From NCBI GenBank assembly GCA_022497155.1, contig MU385716.1, positions 124,001-188,000 on the forward strand: 64,000 nucleotides of DNA. Direction: 5' to 3'. How positions within the stretch are numbered: the stretch's first letter is position 1; every line of letters starts with the position of its first letter. Source of the stretch: Whalleya microplaca (Eukaryota > Ascomycota > Sordariomycetes > Xylariales > Xylariaceae). Positions 1 to 12,661 of this stretch are shown piece by piece. The notes below the pieces were generated by a model. It was not told the DNA's origin, made no database searches, and saw only the letters and a program-made list of their open reading frames with translations. The translations under genes and the position numbers were made by a program.

Positions 1-1875
1 TCAGACCTGTCAGCCTGTGCGTGCCGTGCCGTTTTCTGACCCCAACTCAAATATCGCCGACTTATGATATGGCTTACGTCGCCTGCACAACGAATCCCGC
101 CTATGAGGTTCCTCGGGCCCTGTGGGGTTCCCCGTATCGTTGCAGAATACGAACGGGGGCGGAGCGCCACACTCTTCTGAGGTCGGTTTTGGGATGGTGC
201 AAGCGCGACATACTATGAATGGGATTGTGTCGTCTGATTAGGGCCTTTCGGAATTATTCCCGCGTAGCACCGCTAGATGGGCGCTATGTATGTACGACCC
301 GGGCCGACCCCAATATGGCCTGGCCTGTCTTCAGGTCGACTATAGGTAGGTATTATCCGAGCTATATATATATATCCTCAGCTGTCCGATTCTCGCTCTC
401 CAGTCCGCTCTGCGCAGTATTGGGACCCCATCTCTCTTCGCTACTCGTCTCTCAGCAGCGAATCTTTTTCGCCTCTGGTTAGATGCTCGTGTAACGGTAA
501 AAGGATCCATTGGCTTACTACGCTGGCCAATAACTATTTTTAAGGGTTATGATGGACGGTCCAGATGGCGCCATCACTAAACAAGTCCATCACGCCGAAG
601 GGCCAGATCTAGCGAAGAAGCCTCGGAATCCTTCTCGCAGACACTTACACAATTTAGAGAATCCGCCTCCTCGCGACAGCAAAAGGATCGTGATCTTTCT
701 GAGATAGGTAGCTCGGTGTGTAAAGCTTATTCTACCTAGGTATCCCAACGTACGGACCACCAGTTCACTCCTTCAGGTGGTTTCAGGGCATGTATGCAAT
801 CATCTGGCACGGCACCCTCTTTGTCTCCGGTGTGCGCTCACTACTTCGGGCCGCTGGAAGGGTAGAATTGACGTGTGAAACGAGCGACGCGGCCCGACCA
901 ACAGGCGACCATCTTACTTACGTGCCGTGCCTGGCCTGGTACCGGAGATTAGACTGTGAGGCTCTTTACGGCACGTACAGGACATATTCGCGGCGCGCGC
1001 AATCAATCTGCGATAGGTAACGTGAGCGCCGTTGCGGCGCCGCACGCGACGGGCACGTGGTATAATCTAGATGCGTTTGAAACAAAGGCGCGGCTCCCAC
1101 GAGAGTCTAGTCCGTCCTGGAGATGGGAGAAATATAGATGCTGGGCCGCTGGGCCGCCCAGTAAGGCAGGTAAAGAAAGCCCAGACTCGCTGGTTGGCTT
1201 CAACCTGTCTAAGACAATCCAGCCTGCTGGGTCTATCAACTCGATATGATAGGCTTGACTGTGGTGGGCGGAACAAGGCTAGCTGAATCTCAGATGATCG
1301 GGAACGAGGCGTGCTGGGAGCCACCACCATCCTAATTTTCTTAACATCATGTGATACAAAAGCTTTCTCTACTGAGCCGCGTAGGCAATATATCTGGGAC
1401 TCTGGTTGCGTGGCTGAGATGGTCCTCGGGGATATTAGCAGGGCTAGACTTCTCGCAAATAGGGTCATAATAATATATATTCATTAATCCATCTCGTAAT
1501 CTTAGAATAATAGTTTATTTATGTCATCATAAGTTCCTCCGACTCCATCACTTTTCGTTATCCCTTTCCCCATACTCATCATATCATCATGAACATCCTC
1601 CCAAAGGGATATGCATCGCTAAATAATATCCAAGCCCATGAACGTGTCATTATGGAAGAGAAAAGGGCAGAATTCTAAGAAAAGTAGGAACCTAAATCAT
1701 AACACATAGAATCCATATCCTCCCTCTGCCTCCGACTTTCTAAAGTAGATGAGACTAGATACTACGTACTATATATATAGATAGGTATTAGGCACAGATA
1801 CGAGACATTAAACCCGCTGGAAATGGAAATAGTGCTGATCAAGCGAGCACGAGGTCTAATTTAGAGCGTAGGCGT
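1..1875. other. Left-edge region without a supported gene
   Basis: Only short overlapping frames (up to about 130 codons) occur on both strands. None has a recognisable domain or splice-linked continuation. Right of about 1450 the sequence becomes AT-rich, which looks like the 3' flank of the convergent oxidase gene. A TA-rich run lies near 365-375. I see no transposon ends. Confidence 0.6.
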
Positions 1876-4554
1876 CTACATTCCGGGTGGGGTGAAGCCG
1901 GATCCCTGAGGCCAGTTACCCAGCTCACCGGGGTCGCCCCCGATACGGACAAAGACGCCGACGGCAGGAATACCGTCATCAAGCACGAACATCTGGTACC
2001 AGCCGGGAGGAGCAATATGGACGCGCGGGGGTGCAACGACGGTGCAACTCGTACCCGTGCACGAGACCGCAGGGAAGAGCGTGCGCGCACCCATGGAGTT
2101 GCCATGGGTACTCGACACGGCGCCGAGAAGCGAGACCTGGAGCTTGCCCGCGGGGGCGGCGCCGAGCGTGAACGTCACACTGTCGCCATATCCCCAATCC
2201 TTGTTCTCGACGGTGAACGACGGGCGCGGCTTGGTGCTGTACAGGTAGGGCGGGGTGAAGACCTCGACGCGGATCTCCTGCGGGTGCTTGCCGTCCTCGG
2301 GGTCGGAGCCGGTGATCAGCACGCGCCCGTCCAGCAGCGTGATGGCCTCGCTGTGGTACAGGCGTGCGACCGTCGTGTTCGCCATGACGGAGACGCGGCT
2401 CCCCACCGGCTGGAACGGGTCGTACAGCAGCGCGTTGTAGTTCGGGTCGTCGGCCAGCCCGAAGCCCGCGATGCCCTCGTGCGCGCCGTTCGCGATCAGG
2501 TACGTGCCGTCGGGGAGCGGCGCCATGCAGCTCATCACGCGCTTCGAGGGCATGCGCTCGAGCGTCCAGGTCGGGTTCTCGGCTTCCGGGTAGATGGACA
2601 CACAGTTGTCGAGGGCCGAGTGCGCGGTGCTGGAGCCGCCACACATCAGGACGCCGAGGGGATCGGTGTATGGGGCCATCTGCGGTAAGAGGACGGATGC
2701 GCCCTCGAGGGGGTAGGTGCGGCCACCGAGAGCGTCGTTGACGGCACCGGGCATGTTAGGGAGGGTTTTCGTCGTGGCAAAAGTGGCCTCGTCTAGGATC
2801 CTGGCCTCGTTCCAGTAGGCAACAAAGATGCCACCGCCAGGAAGGACGGCCAAGAACGGGTATAAGTTGTTGGGGTCGGTACGCTCAAGCCAGTCCATGT
2901 AAAGAGCCGGGCCGACGTAAGGGAGAAGTTCGAGGGTAGGTTCGGGCTTGTCATTGGAACCTATCTCACCTCCTACGACGAGAATGGATCCGTTCGTCAT
3001 GACCATAGCGCTCGGGTACCACCGACCCTTTTGGAGTTTGAGCGTGGTGACATCCTCTTCCCAATCGTTCGTTCCCTTAACGCCATTTGAACCATCCGGC
3101 GTGTACAGACGAATACCATAGGTCGAGTCAAGAGACCAACCGCCGACAGTGAGCTGTCGCGCGGCTTTGTCGGGAAGAATGAGACCGGCAGAGCAGAAGA
3201 TATCAGTCTTGACATGCATGGTCCTCCAGGCGGCGTCGAAGTCGCCAAGCTGACTTAGGTCTAGCTCGTAGGCGCCAGTGCTGTTCGCCGCGCCGGTTCC
3301 CCATTTCTCCAAGAAGGTGACCTTACCAGTGATCGACTGCATCGTCATCAAGGGCGTAACAACACCACCAACAAGGTTGGAATAAGTGCCGGCATTGTTA
3401 CCCTGGGGGTACTTGAATACGTACAGGGGAGTTTCTCCAGTCCAGTAGTACAACGAAAGTCTGGAACCACCACCGCAGTATGCTGAAGAGTTACCAGCGC
3501 ATACGACATTGCATTCGCTGTCATCTTGCTTCGTGGAACCTGCTGTAGTGACGTCTATTGGATCACCACAGTAGCATTCATCGCCATATTCCAAGCCGGC
3601 AGCGGCATAGCCAAACTGAGAACACTGCCATAAGCACTGGGTAGGTGTCATTGTGCCGGGGAACGTTAGCTGCCAGAAAAGAGTTCGCGAGTTGTTAAGA
3701 TTGTCCTCGTAGCAACCCTGGTATGTCCAAGTGCCGTTTAGGCCGTCGGTCTGGGGAGCAGGAGCCTGGTCTACCGCCGGTGTGCCTCTCGACACGACGG
3801 TCAGGTATCCAGGCCCTCCGCACATCTGCGTGTTATCGCCGCCACAGGGGCTGTTGCAATTGGTATTGTCTTTATCTGCAACTCCACCGTTATGGATGGA
3901 ATTATCGCAGAAGCATTGCGTGTAGTACTCACTTCCCGAGATGGTATAACCATTGCTATCGCAGAGTTCTGCGCATTTTTGTAGGGTCAACTGGGCGTCA
4001 TCCGGAGCTTGGTATGTTGGCAAGATTCGGCCATTGGGACCGTCCTGCCAACAGCCCTGGTTAGACCAACCCTCAGGGAAGCCAGTTGCCGTGGGTCCGG
4101 CCGGGTCGCTCGACGTCGGTGCAGTACCGCCAGGCTCACTGGAAGTGCTTGAGGGAAGTGCAGTTCCGTTCTTGACATAGACAGAGAGCCGATTACCGGC
4201 TCCGCAATATTCGGAGGCATTCCCAGAGCAGGCCATCGAACAGTCGGTTGCAGGAGCGCTGACGGAACCAGTGCCGAAGTCATTACCACAATAGCATTCG
4301 CGCGCATACTCGAGGCCGAAGTATGATGTTCCTTTACCGCTACAGAAAACCTGGCAAGACTCCAATGACATAGCATCGTCGGCATAGGTGTACAAGCTCA
4401 GTGCTCGTGTAGAGGTAGCCTCAGTCTGGCAGCCGTACCAAATGTAGTTGGCCACGGCAGTAGGTTGCGAAGGCGTATCCTGAGCTGAAGACAGGCAAAC
4501 TGAGGACAGGATGCAGAGAGAAGAGACAACTATGCTCGCCCGTGTGGCCGTCAT
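1876..4554 (-). CDS. Secreted glyoxal/galactose-oxidase-like copper radical oxidase with three WSC domains
   Basis: Intronless 892-residue protein, read from the ATG at 4554 because that codon is followed at once by a signal peptide (MTATRASIVV... to about residue 24); an ATG 21 codons upstream would bury it. Three cysteine-rich WSC carbohydrate-binding modules lie at about 36-128, 163-255 and 276-370, followed by a glyoxal oxidase beta-propeller and a C-terminal Ig-like domain. The expected copper and radical-cofactor residues are visible: Cys454 (DIFCSAG) and Tyr614 (GGRTYPLEG) as the cross-linked pair, Tyr733-His734 (RLYHSEA), and His817 (SSTHGNSMG). Family knowledge: these enzymes oxidise aldehydes or alcohols with O2 to give H2O2 outside the cell, often in wall remodelling or plant-material attack. 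The WSC modules suggest cell-wall or polysaccharide targeting. The substrate cannot be read from sequence. Confidence 0.92.
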   Translation of the reverse strand: MTATRASIVVSSLCILSSVCLSSAQDTPSQPTAVANYIWYGCQTEATSTRALSLYTYADDAMSLESCQVFCSGKGTSYFGLEYARECYCGNDFGTGSVSAPATDCSMACSGNASEYCGAGNRLSVYVKNGTALPSSTSSEPGGTAPTSSDPAGPTATGFPEGWSNQGCWQDGPNGRILPTYQAPDDAQLTLQKCAELCDSNGYTISGSEYYTQCFCDNSIHNGGVADKDNTNCNSPCGGDNTQMCGGPGYLTVVSRGTPAVDQAPAPQTDGLNGTWTYQGCYEDNLNNSRTLFWQLTFPGTMTPTQCLWQCSQFGYAAAGLEYGDECYCGDPIDVTTAGSTKQDDSECNVVCAGNSSAYCGGGSRLSLYYWTGETPLYVFKYPQGNNAGTYSNLVGGVVTPLMTMQSITGKVTFLEKWGTGAANSTGAYELDLSQLGDFDAAWRTMHVKTDIFCSAGLILPDKAARQLTVGGWSLDSTYGIRLYTPDGSNGVKGTNDWEEDVTTLKLQKGRWYPSAMVMTNGSILVVGGEIGSNDKPEPTLELLPYVGPALYMDWLERTDPNNLYPFLAVLPGGGIFVAYWNEARILDEATFATTKTLPNMPGAVNDALGGRTYPLEGASVLLPQMAPYTDPLGVLMCGGSSTAHSALDNCVSIYPEAENPTWTLERMPSKRVMSCMAPLPDGTYLIANGAHEGIAGFGLADDPNYNALLYDPFQPVGSRVSVMANTTVARLYHSEAITLLDGRVLITGSDPEDGKHPQEIRVEVFTPPYLYSTKPRPSFTVENKDWGYGDSVTFTLGAAPAGKLQVSLLGAVSSTHGNSMGARTLFPAVSCTGTSCTVVAPPRVHIAPPGWYQMFVLDDGIPAVGVFVRIGGDPGELGNWPQGSGFTPPGM

Positions 4555-7500
4555 GGTGAATAGCTTCGCCTTGAGCGGCTCAACACGATGATGCAAATAA
4601 CGAAAGTATAGAATCAAGGAGACTCGAAAAAATCCTACCTGAAAACACTCGATGGGGGCGAGTTATGTGGGCTCTATATATGATCCCATAGAGGATTCAT
4701 TAAGATTAAGCCCTTGACGATGATATGCATGGATCGCCACCAGTACCATATCTACCTACCTGAGTAACAAGATACTAGCGTAATAATTCCCCATGGTATT
4801 GGATCAGACTGGTTCCTACTGCAACCCACTTCACGGTGTAGCATGACTAGGGGTCTGTGGAATGATTCCAAGCGAGTGACAACCAGTAGCGGCGCTGGCC
4901 TCTAGCATTTGTTCTTTTGTCTTCGACGCCGTTGTGGCAGCCGTGGCTGTAAATAGTCTGAACGCTTAGGTTGAAAAGGTGTATAAAAATCGCGGGGAAC
5001 GGGGACAGGCTTGGGGTAGATAACTGACCTGTTACAACTGAAAGGTATCTAGGACGAGGATGTTCATTTTTTTGTCCCTTTTCAAAGCAAATCTGACGAT
5101 GACGTGCCCGAATTAAGAAAGTGACAGCAGCGATGACTAGGGCTTCGGGAAAAGAGATTAAAGCTGGTAGGATATACGTAGTAACAGCATGCACGCATGC
5201 CGAGGACTATTCGTCTGTTCGAATCTGGCGGTTCGCGAGCATCTCGGAGACCAACCGACGGTGGAGTCGATACGAGTTCAGGGGCAGGGGTAAAAATGTG
5301 GAATCCTGACAAGGGTTGTTGGGTCGTCGCCCGTGGCTCCAAGGCCCACCTCACCAGCTCGTCTGCACTCCAAACTGGCCGCCAACACATCGGTATCTAA
5401 AATAGTAGCCCCATGAGCTTGGAATATGGAATGTGAGATGTAAAAATTCAACCGGCTATCATAGAAAAAGGAGGGTGTTTGAACATGATTGCAACTATGC
5501 GTCACCAGTTCACCTCGTTTCGAACATCAACGTTGTTGGGAATTGTTATAGGTTAGAGGTACGTCAGCCGCGAGAAGCCATGCAAGCCACTTAATATATT
5601 CGAAGGTGTTGCTCTGTCAGATGCTCCCAAGGCTGCCGGCAACGAATGAAAATCCTTATTTCCGAACTCGCAGATGAAACAAATATATTTCCATTTGATG
5701 ACGTTGTGTTCTGGCCTCAGTCGATAAACGTCCGACAACCTACCCAATAAGGTAGAATTGAAGAGAATGCTGGTGTTTAGTAGGTCAATATGCTGCTGGA
5801 TTACCAATGTCGAAGAGAGAATGCAGTAATAAACCGAACTTTTTAATGTTGGATCCGGATATTTGGTATCGTGCTAATTTTAGAGATCTGATAAGTCTGG
5901 AGTAGCCTAAAGCTAGATTCGCTAAATTTCGAGAACTATCAGACCTAGGTATCCAGGGTCATATTTGACCATGGTCTAATGTAGGCAAGTGGATAGGGCG
6001 AACCGGCTGGGAGCGGGAAGTAAAAAAAGATTTTGTCTTAGGAGAAAGGGCAAGCCGTACTACGGCTATTCTTCGTGGCGTCGCGAGAAGACGATATAGT
6101 AGGCGTCGACAACTCTGGTCATATGTTGCTACTAGTAGCATACGAGGTTGACTGCATGCTACTCAATTGTCGATCCATTTCCTATCGCGACATAGCCAAT
6201 CGTGATACAAGCTTTGATTTTCAGATGATCTTGTGGATCCTGTGAAAGCGGGATAACCCTATCTGAAGACCTGGGCATGCCCTGGCCCACGGGTACATAT
6301 CTCTCTAGATCTAGACGTGTATTGTGAGTACGAGTACATGCAACCTGAGCTGACATTCTGGCCAACACATGCATCACTTATAAAGCCAAGACGCATAAGC
6401 CCTAGAGTCGGGGCGAAGAGGTACTATATGCGAGCGCTAGACCCAGAGGAAGTAGTGAAATAGACTGCGAGAAAAGAAACCATGGCCTCCTTCGCCCGAG
6501 GTTTGTATATTCGTCCGCGCGCGTAATCGTGACTTGCATACCCAACATTCCCTTTCAAGAATGCAGCCCTGCCGATCAACGGCTGCTTCGCTTTGGCGTC
6601 CATGTGACATAGATTACCTAGACGCGGGATAAAAAAGAAGCCAAGTCTTATTGGCCCCAGAAGCGCTAGCCATGTCTCCTAATTATTATCCGAACCGTCC
6701 TAAGAAACCGCCCCATCATTGGGAAATGCCGTAGCTTTCTTGACCTATGAGAATAGTGTAGATGAATCAGGCTTATGTATGTGCATTACGACGTTGTAGA
6801 CTTCGTCAACACCACCCATCGAACGGCGTCAAAAGGGTAGGGTGTGTATACCCAAGCCTCCTCGACGCCCAAAAGCACCGCCATATCAGTAGCACGTGAT
6901 GGACGGCTGGTGCTCGGCGGTATATGCAATGTATGTAAGATGCACATTTCTGCATGCACATTGACTGAGCCTAGTAGTGATGTGACCTTCGTATTCCGAA
7001 AGGCAGAATGGAAGACTATTGTCTGACTAGCATCGTTGCGGTGAGCACCAATAGTATTTGCTTTTTCTGCACAAACCCGTTATGGCTAGATCTAATAAGG
7101 GGACTTGCTTGGAGTTGGCTGCCCTGATTGTAGAAGTACGTTCTAGGCATACCAAGACGAGTTGAAGTATAGCACTGCCACACTCATATATCGAAGGAAG
7201 GATAGACATCATCGTAGTGCGAGCATCAACATTAGAACACCCATAGTATACGCGCTGCTGGAGGTAGCCAACCCTCCCATGTTTCGGTCTGAGGATTTAT
7301 TAATCTGTACAGCGTCAACCGGCAATAGATCAAAGGCTTCGGTTACGCTGAACTGCTGGACATTCTTGTTTTCTAGGCATAGTTCAAGCTCTGAAGGGTA
7401 GCACAATAGTGGCGTGCAACCAATATACTAGCTAGGGCTGATTCAAAACAAGGCGTGAGTGTACTGGGAACCTCAAGTTCAAGCCTGGCTGGCAACTGAC

Positions 7501-9163
7501 GAAGCTGGCGTAAAGTGATTGGCTCAGTTGTGTTTTAGTGTCACGCCTGCATGGCAGAACGTGGGATCCCTACACCAGAACCGAGACATACTAAGGGCAA
7601 TTCTTTTCTTCGTAGATATTAAGGTCTTTGCTCGGCTAAAAAGACCCAGCCTGTGAGGTGGCGGTCAACTCCTTATCATAGTCACGATCGCAAGCCTATT
7701 TCGCTATTCACACCACAGCTTGTCACATGGCAGTCTACCTGTCAGCCATTATGGACGATGTGAGGGGACGAAAAAAGAAAGGTCATTCTCGAATGGTCTT
7801 GGAATATCTGCCAGTCAGCTATGATCACAGGTACAGCCGCTTGACTATAGTCATAGAGTGATATTTTATTAGATTTGTCCTGCAAGTATCGGCAATCTTT
7901 GAACTAGGCCGGTCCTTGCTGGTGACTTAAGCATCCACTAGAGTGCTTGCAATATATCCTTATGACCCAGTCTACCGGATGCTTCACACTGAATGGTTGG
8001 GATATGCAGTTGTCACAACCTTAGCGGTAGCCCCTGAGGTCTACAAGTAGGAGAAGCGCACCGTCTTTTATATAGGAGCGAACCTCTTAAGATGAGTCGA
8101 GCACCTCTAATACACGTTGTGCTTCATTGATTTCCCCATATTGAAAATTGAAAACGTCTGGGTAAATAAATCGTGCTTCGTTGGTAGATGTGAAACTGCG
8201 AAATACAACTGCTGAGATGATAGTTGGCAAAAAGCACTCAGTTCGAATGGGCTCAATTTGATTACATATATGTGCACGGGCCATATCCAGCATAAACCAC
8301 ATTGCACCCAAAAAGTTCTGGTTAGATCAATATAACTTATATACTATACGTACATACATGTACTGAACATATATATGTAATTGGCCGGATCGAACCTTAA
8401 AGGGACACGTGCAGGTGAAGAGCCCAACAAGAGTATGTATCTTGCCTTCTCAATTGCTTAGTCTCAACATTCTAGTGATATCTAGAAGAAAGCAAGCCTA
8501 TAAGTATTCTACCAAAATTGCAAGTCGATAATATTCAGGAAAAATTATTTTCACATCTGTAGGGATGGAAATTTGAATTTGTCGAAATAGATGACTCTTA
8601 CGCCGTTGCTAGGTACCTTGGGTGAGGCGATGAAAGTACAATTGCGGGCGGGTTATTGTTTTACCCGACAACCGTTTACAGTAGCGATCCACCCCCACTA
8701 TATTTTTAGGTAGTTTTAACGGGTAGACTCGCGATCTACAGGGCTAACACCCTGCCAAAAGCCTGGGTTTGTTCACTGTAATATCGTCATCGGAGCAATC
8801 TTCCCAGTGTTGGAAGAAGTTTGACTCATCAGCCTTGCAGCAGATACATGTATGGGCTTCGTTGCCACAGATGACTGTACGCTATGTACCCATTTTGACC
8901 CGCCAATCCGCCTTGTTTGATAGACGGTAGACTATGAATGCGTTGCGGATTTCTGTCTTCTGCACACTGATGCTTTTCTTTTGATTTTGTCACACAAAGA
9001 AGCCGCGTAACGACCCTTCACTATATCATTTTCGTTAGATGTTTCAAAGTCGCTATATTTTAGAAAGCGCATCAACAAGATCACCCAATCCCGGCCTGCT
9101 TGTCCAAAAAACCTGGCTCTAGATCACTCTAGTATCTTGGCAGAGACTCCGGATAGGACAATC
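4555..9163. other. 4.6 kb gene-poor stretch
   Basis: No frame longer than about 115 codons and no domain recognised. Base composition is mixed, with AT-rich islands (5800-5960, 8300-8600). TACCTAGGTA-like palindromic motifs recur (for example near 5944 and 8610), a motif also seen in other gaps of this window. The first part is the 5' flank of the oxidase; the last 150 bases are the promoter of the NF-X1-type gene. Confidence 0.55.
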
Positions 9164-12100
9164 ATGGCAACTTCACAGGCCTCAGAAACTCAACCGAGTG
9201 GGCAAACAAGAGCCCGTGGAGGGAGATCAAGAGGACGGGGAAACCGTCATCAGCGGCGGCCACAAGCTGCCGAAAGCAGTGGAGGTTCCACCTCGAATAC
9301 TGCTGACCCATCAGCTGCGTTAGCTCCTGTAGCTGGTACAGTTTCGAACGCAAGCAATCGGAATGGGCGGGGACGAAGAGGCCCTAGAGGCCCTAGAAGG
9401 GGAGGAGGCAACGAACGTCCTCAGAGATCAATACCAGGGACACAGAGAGCTTTTGGCGGCCATCTTACATCTAACTCTGAAGCTGGAGGGCTTGACATTG
9501 CAAGTGCGGCGCGCTTGAACATTGATGCGCCGGAGTTTGTACCTGGCCAATCGGTAGCGACTAACAAGTGAGTTTCTACTCGTTAAAGGCTTCATGGAAT
9601 ATTCTTTACAATGAGAATCTAATATTGATATAGTAACAGACAGCAAGTGAAACAACACGTTAGTAGAAGAGGTTCGAAGTCTACAGCTCCGGACCTTACT
9701 ACCAGAATTCATGAAGACATTAGCAACGGAGAGTACGAGTGTGTTATATGTACAAACGAAGTTCTGCGAAATTCGCGAGTGTGGTATGTACTCTGGAATA
9801 TCCCCCTTTCTCCTCCTTTCCCCTAACCGAACTTGATTATTATGTGCTGCGATTGCTTATTAGGGCATGTCTATTAATTGAACCCCCCAGGAGAGTGTTT
9901 TTAATACTAATTCTAGATCGTGTATAGGTCATGCTCTATATGTTGGACTGTAACGCACATGACTTGTGTCAAGAAGTGGTTTTCAAATCGGGCCAGGAAT
10001 TCTGACCAGCAAGAACAACAGTCCACCTGGAGATGTCCGGGGTGCAATTCGCCCATGACTGACGAGCCGGCGACATATCACTGCTGGTGCGGCAAGGAGA
10101 TCAACCCCAAATCAATACCCGGAATCAGTCCACACAGTTGCGGCCAAACATGTTCGAAACCTAGAGGGACCTGTCCACATCCCTGTCCTCTCGAATGTCA
10201 TGCCGGGCCCTGTCCACCATGTCTTCTTATGGGTCCAAGTCAATCATGTAACTGCGGTAAACACGTGTCGAGTAAACGCTGTGGAGAGACCGATTACTCT
10301 AGGGGATGGAGCTGTCATGAGATCTGTGGGGATTTGCTGCCCTGCGGAGAGCATGAATGCCAAAAAGAGTGTCACCCAGGACTCTGCGGAAGCTGCACTA
10401 TCCCGATCCTCTCACGTTGCTACTGCGGTCGAGAATCCAAAGCAATCCCTTGCGAAGAACGTGGTGATAAGCTACAGTCTTACAATTATGGCCAGCTTAA
10501 GACACTGGACGAGATATTAGAGAGTGACGATGATTTGCCGGAGTCTTTCTACTGGGGTTCTTTCGAATGCAATACTATTTGTGGTAGAGCCTTCGATTGT
10601 GAGAAGCACCACTGTCAGAAAGGCTGCCATCCTCAGGACGAGAATCAAGCACATTGCCCCTTCTCTCCTGATTTAGTTACACACTGCCCATGTGGCAAAA
10701 CACCATTACCGGAAATATTAGACCAACCTCGGTCTAGTTGCGAGGACCCTATTCCTAACTGCAAAGAGATATGCAATAAGCTGCTGTCGTGTGGGCATCT
10801 CTGCCGAGAAACCTGTCATTCCGGGGCGTGTACACCATGTATGCAGAAGATCGAAGTCAGCTGCAGATGTGGTAGAACCAAGACCAGCACAATCTGTCAT
10901 CAAGGCAATATCATTGCCCCTGAATGCATGAAAATCTGCCGGGCCCAGCTCAACTGTGGTAGACACGAACATGGCGAGCATTGCTGTCCCGGGGAGAAGA
11001 GGGCGATGGAACGAGTATCCGCAAAGCGGAAAAACAAAAATGTTAATATCGCCAATGAAGAATTCGAGGCGGAACATATTTGTATCCGTGTCTGCGGACG
11101 GGAGTTAAAATGTGGAAGGCATCGCTGTCAGCAAATGTGCCACCGAGGCCCATGCCCTTCTTGCCCCGAAGCGATATTCGAGGAGATCAGTTGCAATTGC
11201 GGCCGTACAGTCTTCCAACCACCACAACCCTGTGGTACCCAGCCTCCGGAGTGTCGCTTCGACTGTACACGACCACGGCCTTGCGGTCATCCTCAGGTAT
11301 CGCACAATTGTCATCCTGATGAAAAGGCCTGTCCGAAATGCCCGTTTCTTGTCGAGAAGCGTTGTATATGCGGCAAGCAGACACTAAAAAACCAACCATG
11401 CTGGTTTGAGGAGCCACGTTGCGGTTTACCCTGTAACAAAAAGCTCAAGTGCGGCAGCCACGAGTGCCAGAAACAGTGTCACCGCCCAGGTGAATGCGAA
11501 GACGCCGACGTTGTCGGGCCTCGATGCAAGCAACCATGCGGGAAAACGCGGGGTTGTGGACATTTGGACGTTGAGCCGTGCCATTCTCCATATCTATGCA
11601 AAGAGGATAAGCCTTGTCAAGCCAAAACATTCGTAACTTGCGATTGTCAACATAGGAAGCAGGAAGTCAAGTGTACGGCGACGAAAACCAATCCATCACC
11701 TCAACGGATAGCGTTAAAATGCGACGATGAGTGTCTTCGCTTACAGCGGAATGCTCGACTAGCGAATGCCCTCAACATTGACCCACAAACTCACTTAGAC
11801 GACCATGTGCCCTATTCAGATACCACGCTCAAGTATTTCCGGGAACATTCACAATGGGCGCAGACTTACGAAAGAGAGTTCCGTGTTTTCGCTGGGGATC
11901 CAACGGAGAAGCGGCTTCGATTCATGCCAATGAAGTCCTATCAGCGAGCTTTCATCCACTCACTAGCTGAAGATTTTGGGCTCGATAGCGAAAGTAGTGA
12001 TCCAGAACCTCACCGCCATGTTTGCCTTTTCAAGACTCCGCGATTCGTATCAGCACCGATGAAAACCCTTGCCCAGTGCGTGAAGATTCGAGCCGCAGCT

Positions 12101-12661
12101 CAGCAGGCTGCTGCCACCACGCCCTCGGCTCTATACGCCGATGATTCCTCGACCAAATTACCTTATAACGCGCTGCTCTTATCCGCACCGCGCTTTGGAT
12201 TGACGGTCGAGGAGCTCGATACCGCCTTTCAGCGGAACTACGCTTCTCACCCGAACGTGAAGTTCCATACCAGTTTCCTCCCCTCAGACGAAGTCGTCAT
12301 CAAGGGATCTGGCTCATGGACGCCGCAGGTCCTCGAGTCTTCACTATCGTCTCTCAAGCCCGCCATCTTGCAAACTGCAAGGCGTCTGGACCTTGCCAAA
12401 GACGTCACTCTATGCCATGTCGACGACTCGTTGAACGTCTTGCGGCGCGAGCAAGATCCCCGCGCCAAGAGCGAAGGTGGTTGGAGTGCCGTCGTCGGCC
12501 GCTCTGCTGCCAGACCGAGGCCTGCTGCCCCTTCTGCGCTGGCGTCGACGCCGCTGCGCAGCAACTTCGTGGCTCTGAGAAAAGAGCCGAAGAAGAAGCT
12601 TGAAGAACAGCCCGTCGAGGATGATTGGGAGGCTGCGGCGGAGAAACTGGATGAGGAGTGA
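9164..12661 (+). CDS. FAP1: NF-X1-type zinc finger protein, FKBP12-associated protein 1 homologue (RING + R3H)
   Basis: Three exons, 9164-9567, 9634-9783 and 9928-12661, give 1095 residues; both introns are GT-AG and restore one frame. The start is the ATG at 9164; the frame opens slightly earlier only through a TTG. The N-terminus is low-complexity and rich in Gly, Arg and Ser (RGG-like). A RING-type finger spans about 170-225, split by intron 2 (ECVIC... SCSICW... CPGC). A long array of NF-X1 fingers (CxxxC...HxC...CxxC, e.g. LLPCGEHECQKECHPGLC) follows. An R3H nucleic-acid-binding domain lies at about 836-890 (QRAFIHSLAEDFGL), then a C-terminal conserved tail. In yeast, Fap1 binds the FKBP12 prolyl isomerase and affects rapamycin sensitivity; NF-X1 relatives act in transcription or as E3 ligases. 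The function here is inferred from domain order, which matches fully. Confidence 0.93.

Noticed and set aside
1067..1468. 133-codon minus-strand frame
   Set aside because: No recognisable domain, signal or splice partner; composition is ordinary for random open frames.
2017..2688. 223-codon open frame antisense to the oxidase gene
   Set aside because: Arg/Gly/Val-rich translation produced by G+C-rich codons of the real gene on the other strand; no domain and no independent context.
5205..5240. GTTCGAATC sequence resembling a tRNA T-arm
   Set aside because: The flanking bases do not form a five-pair T-stem or an acceptor stem, so no tRNA is supported.
8380..8410. GGTTCGATCC on the minus strand resembling a tRNA T-arm
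   Set aside because: Stem bases around the loop do not pair and no D-arm or anticodon arm could be found upstream.
9137..9163. Upstream extension of the NF-X1-type gene
   Set aside because: It starts at TTG; the ATG at 9164 is the first true start codon in this frame.
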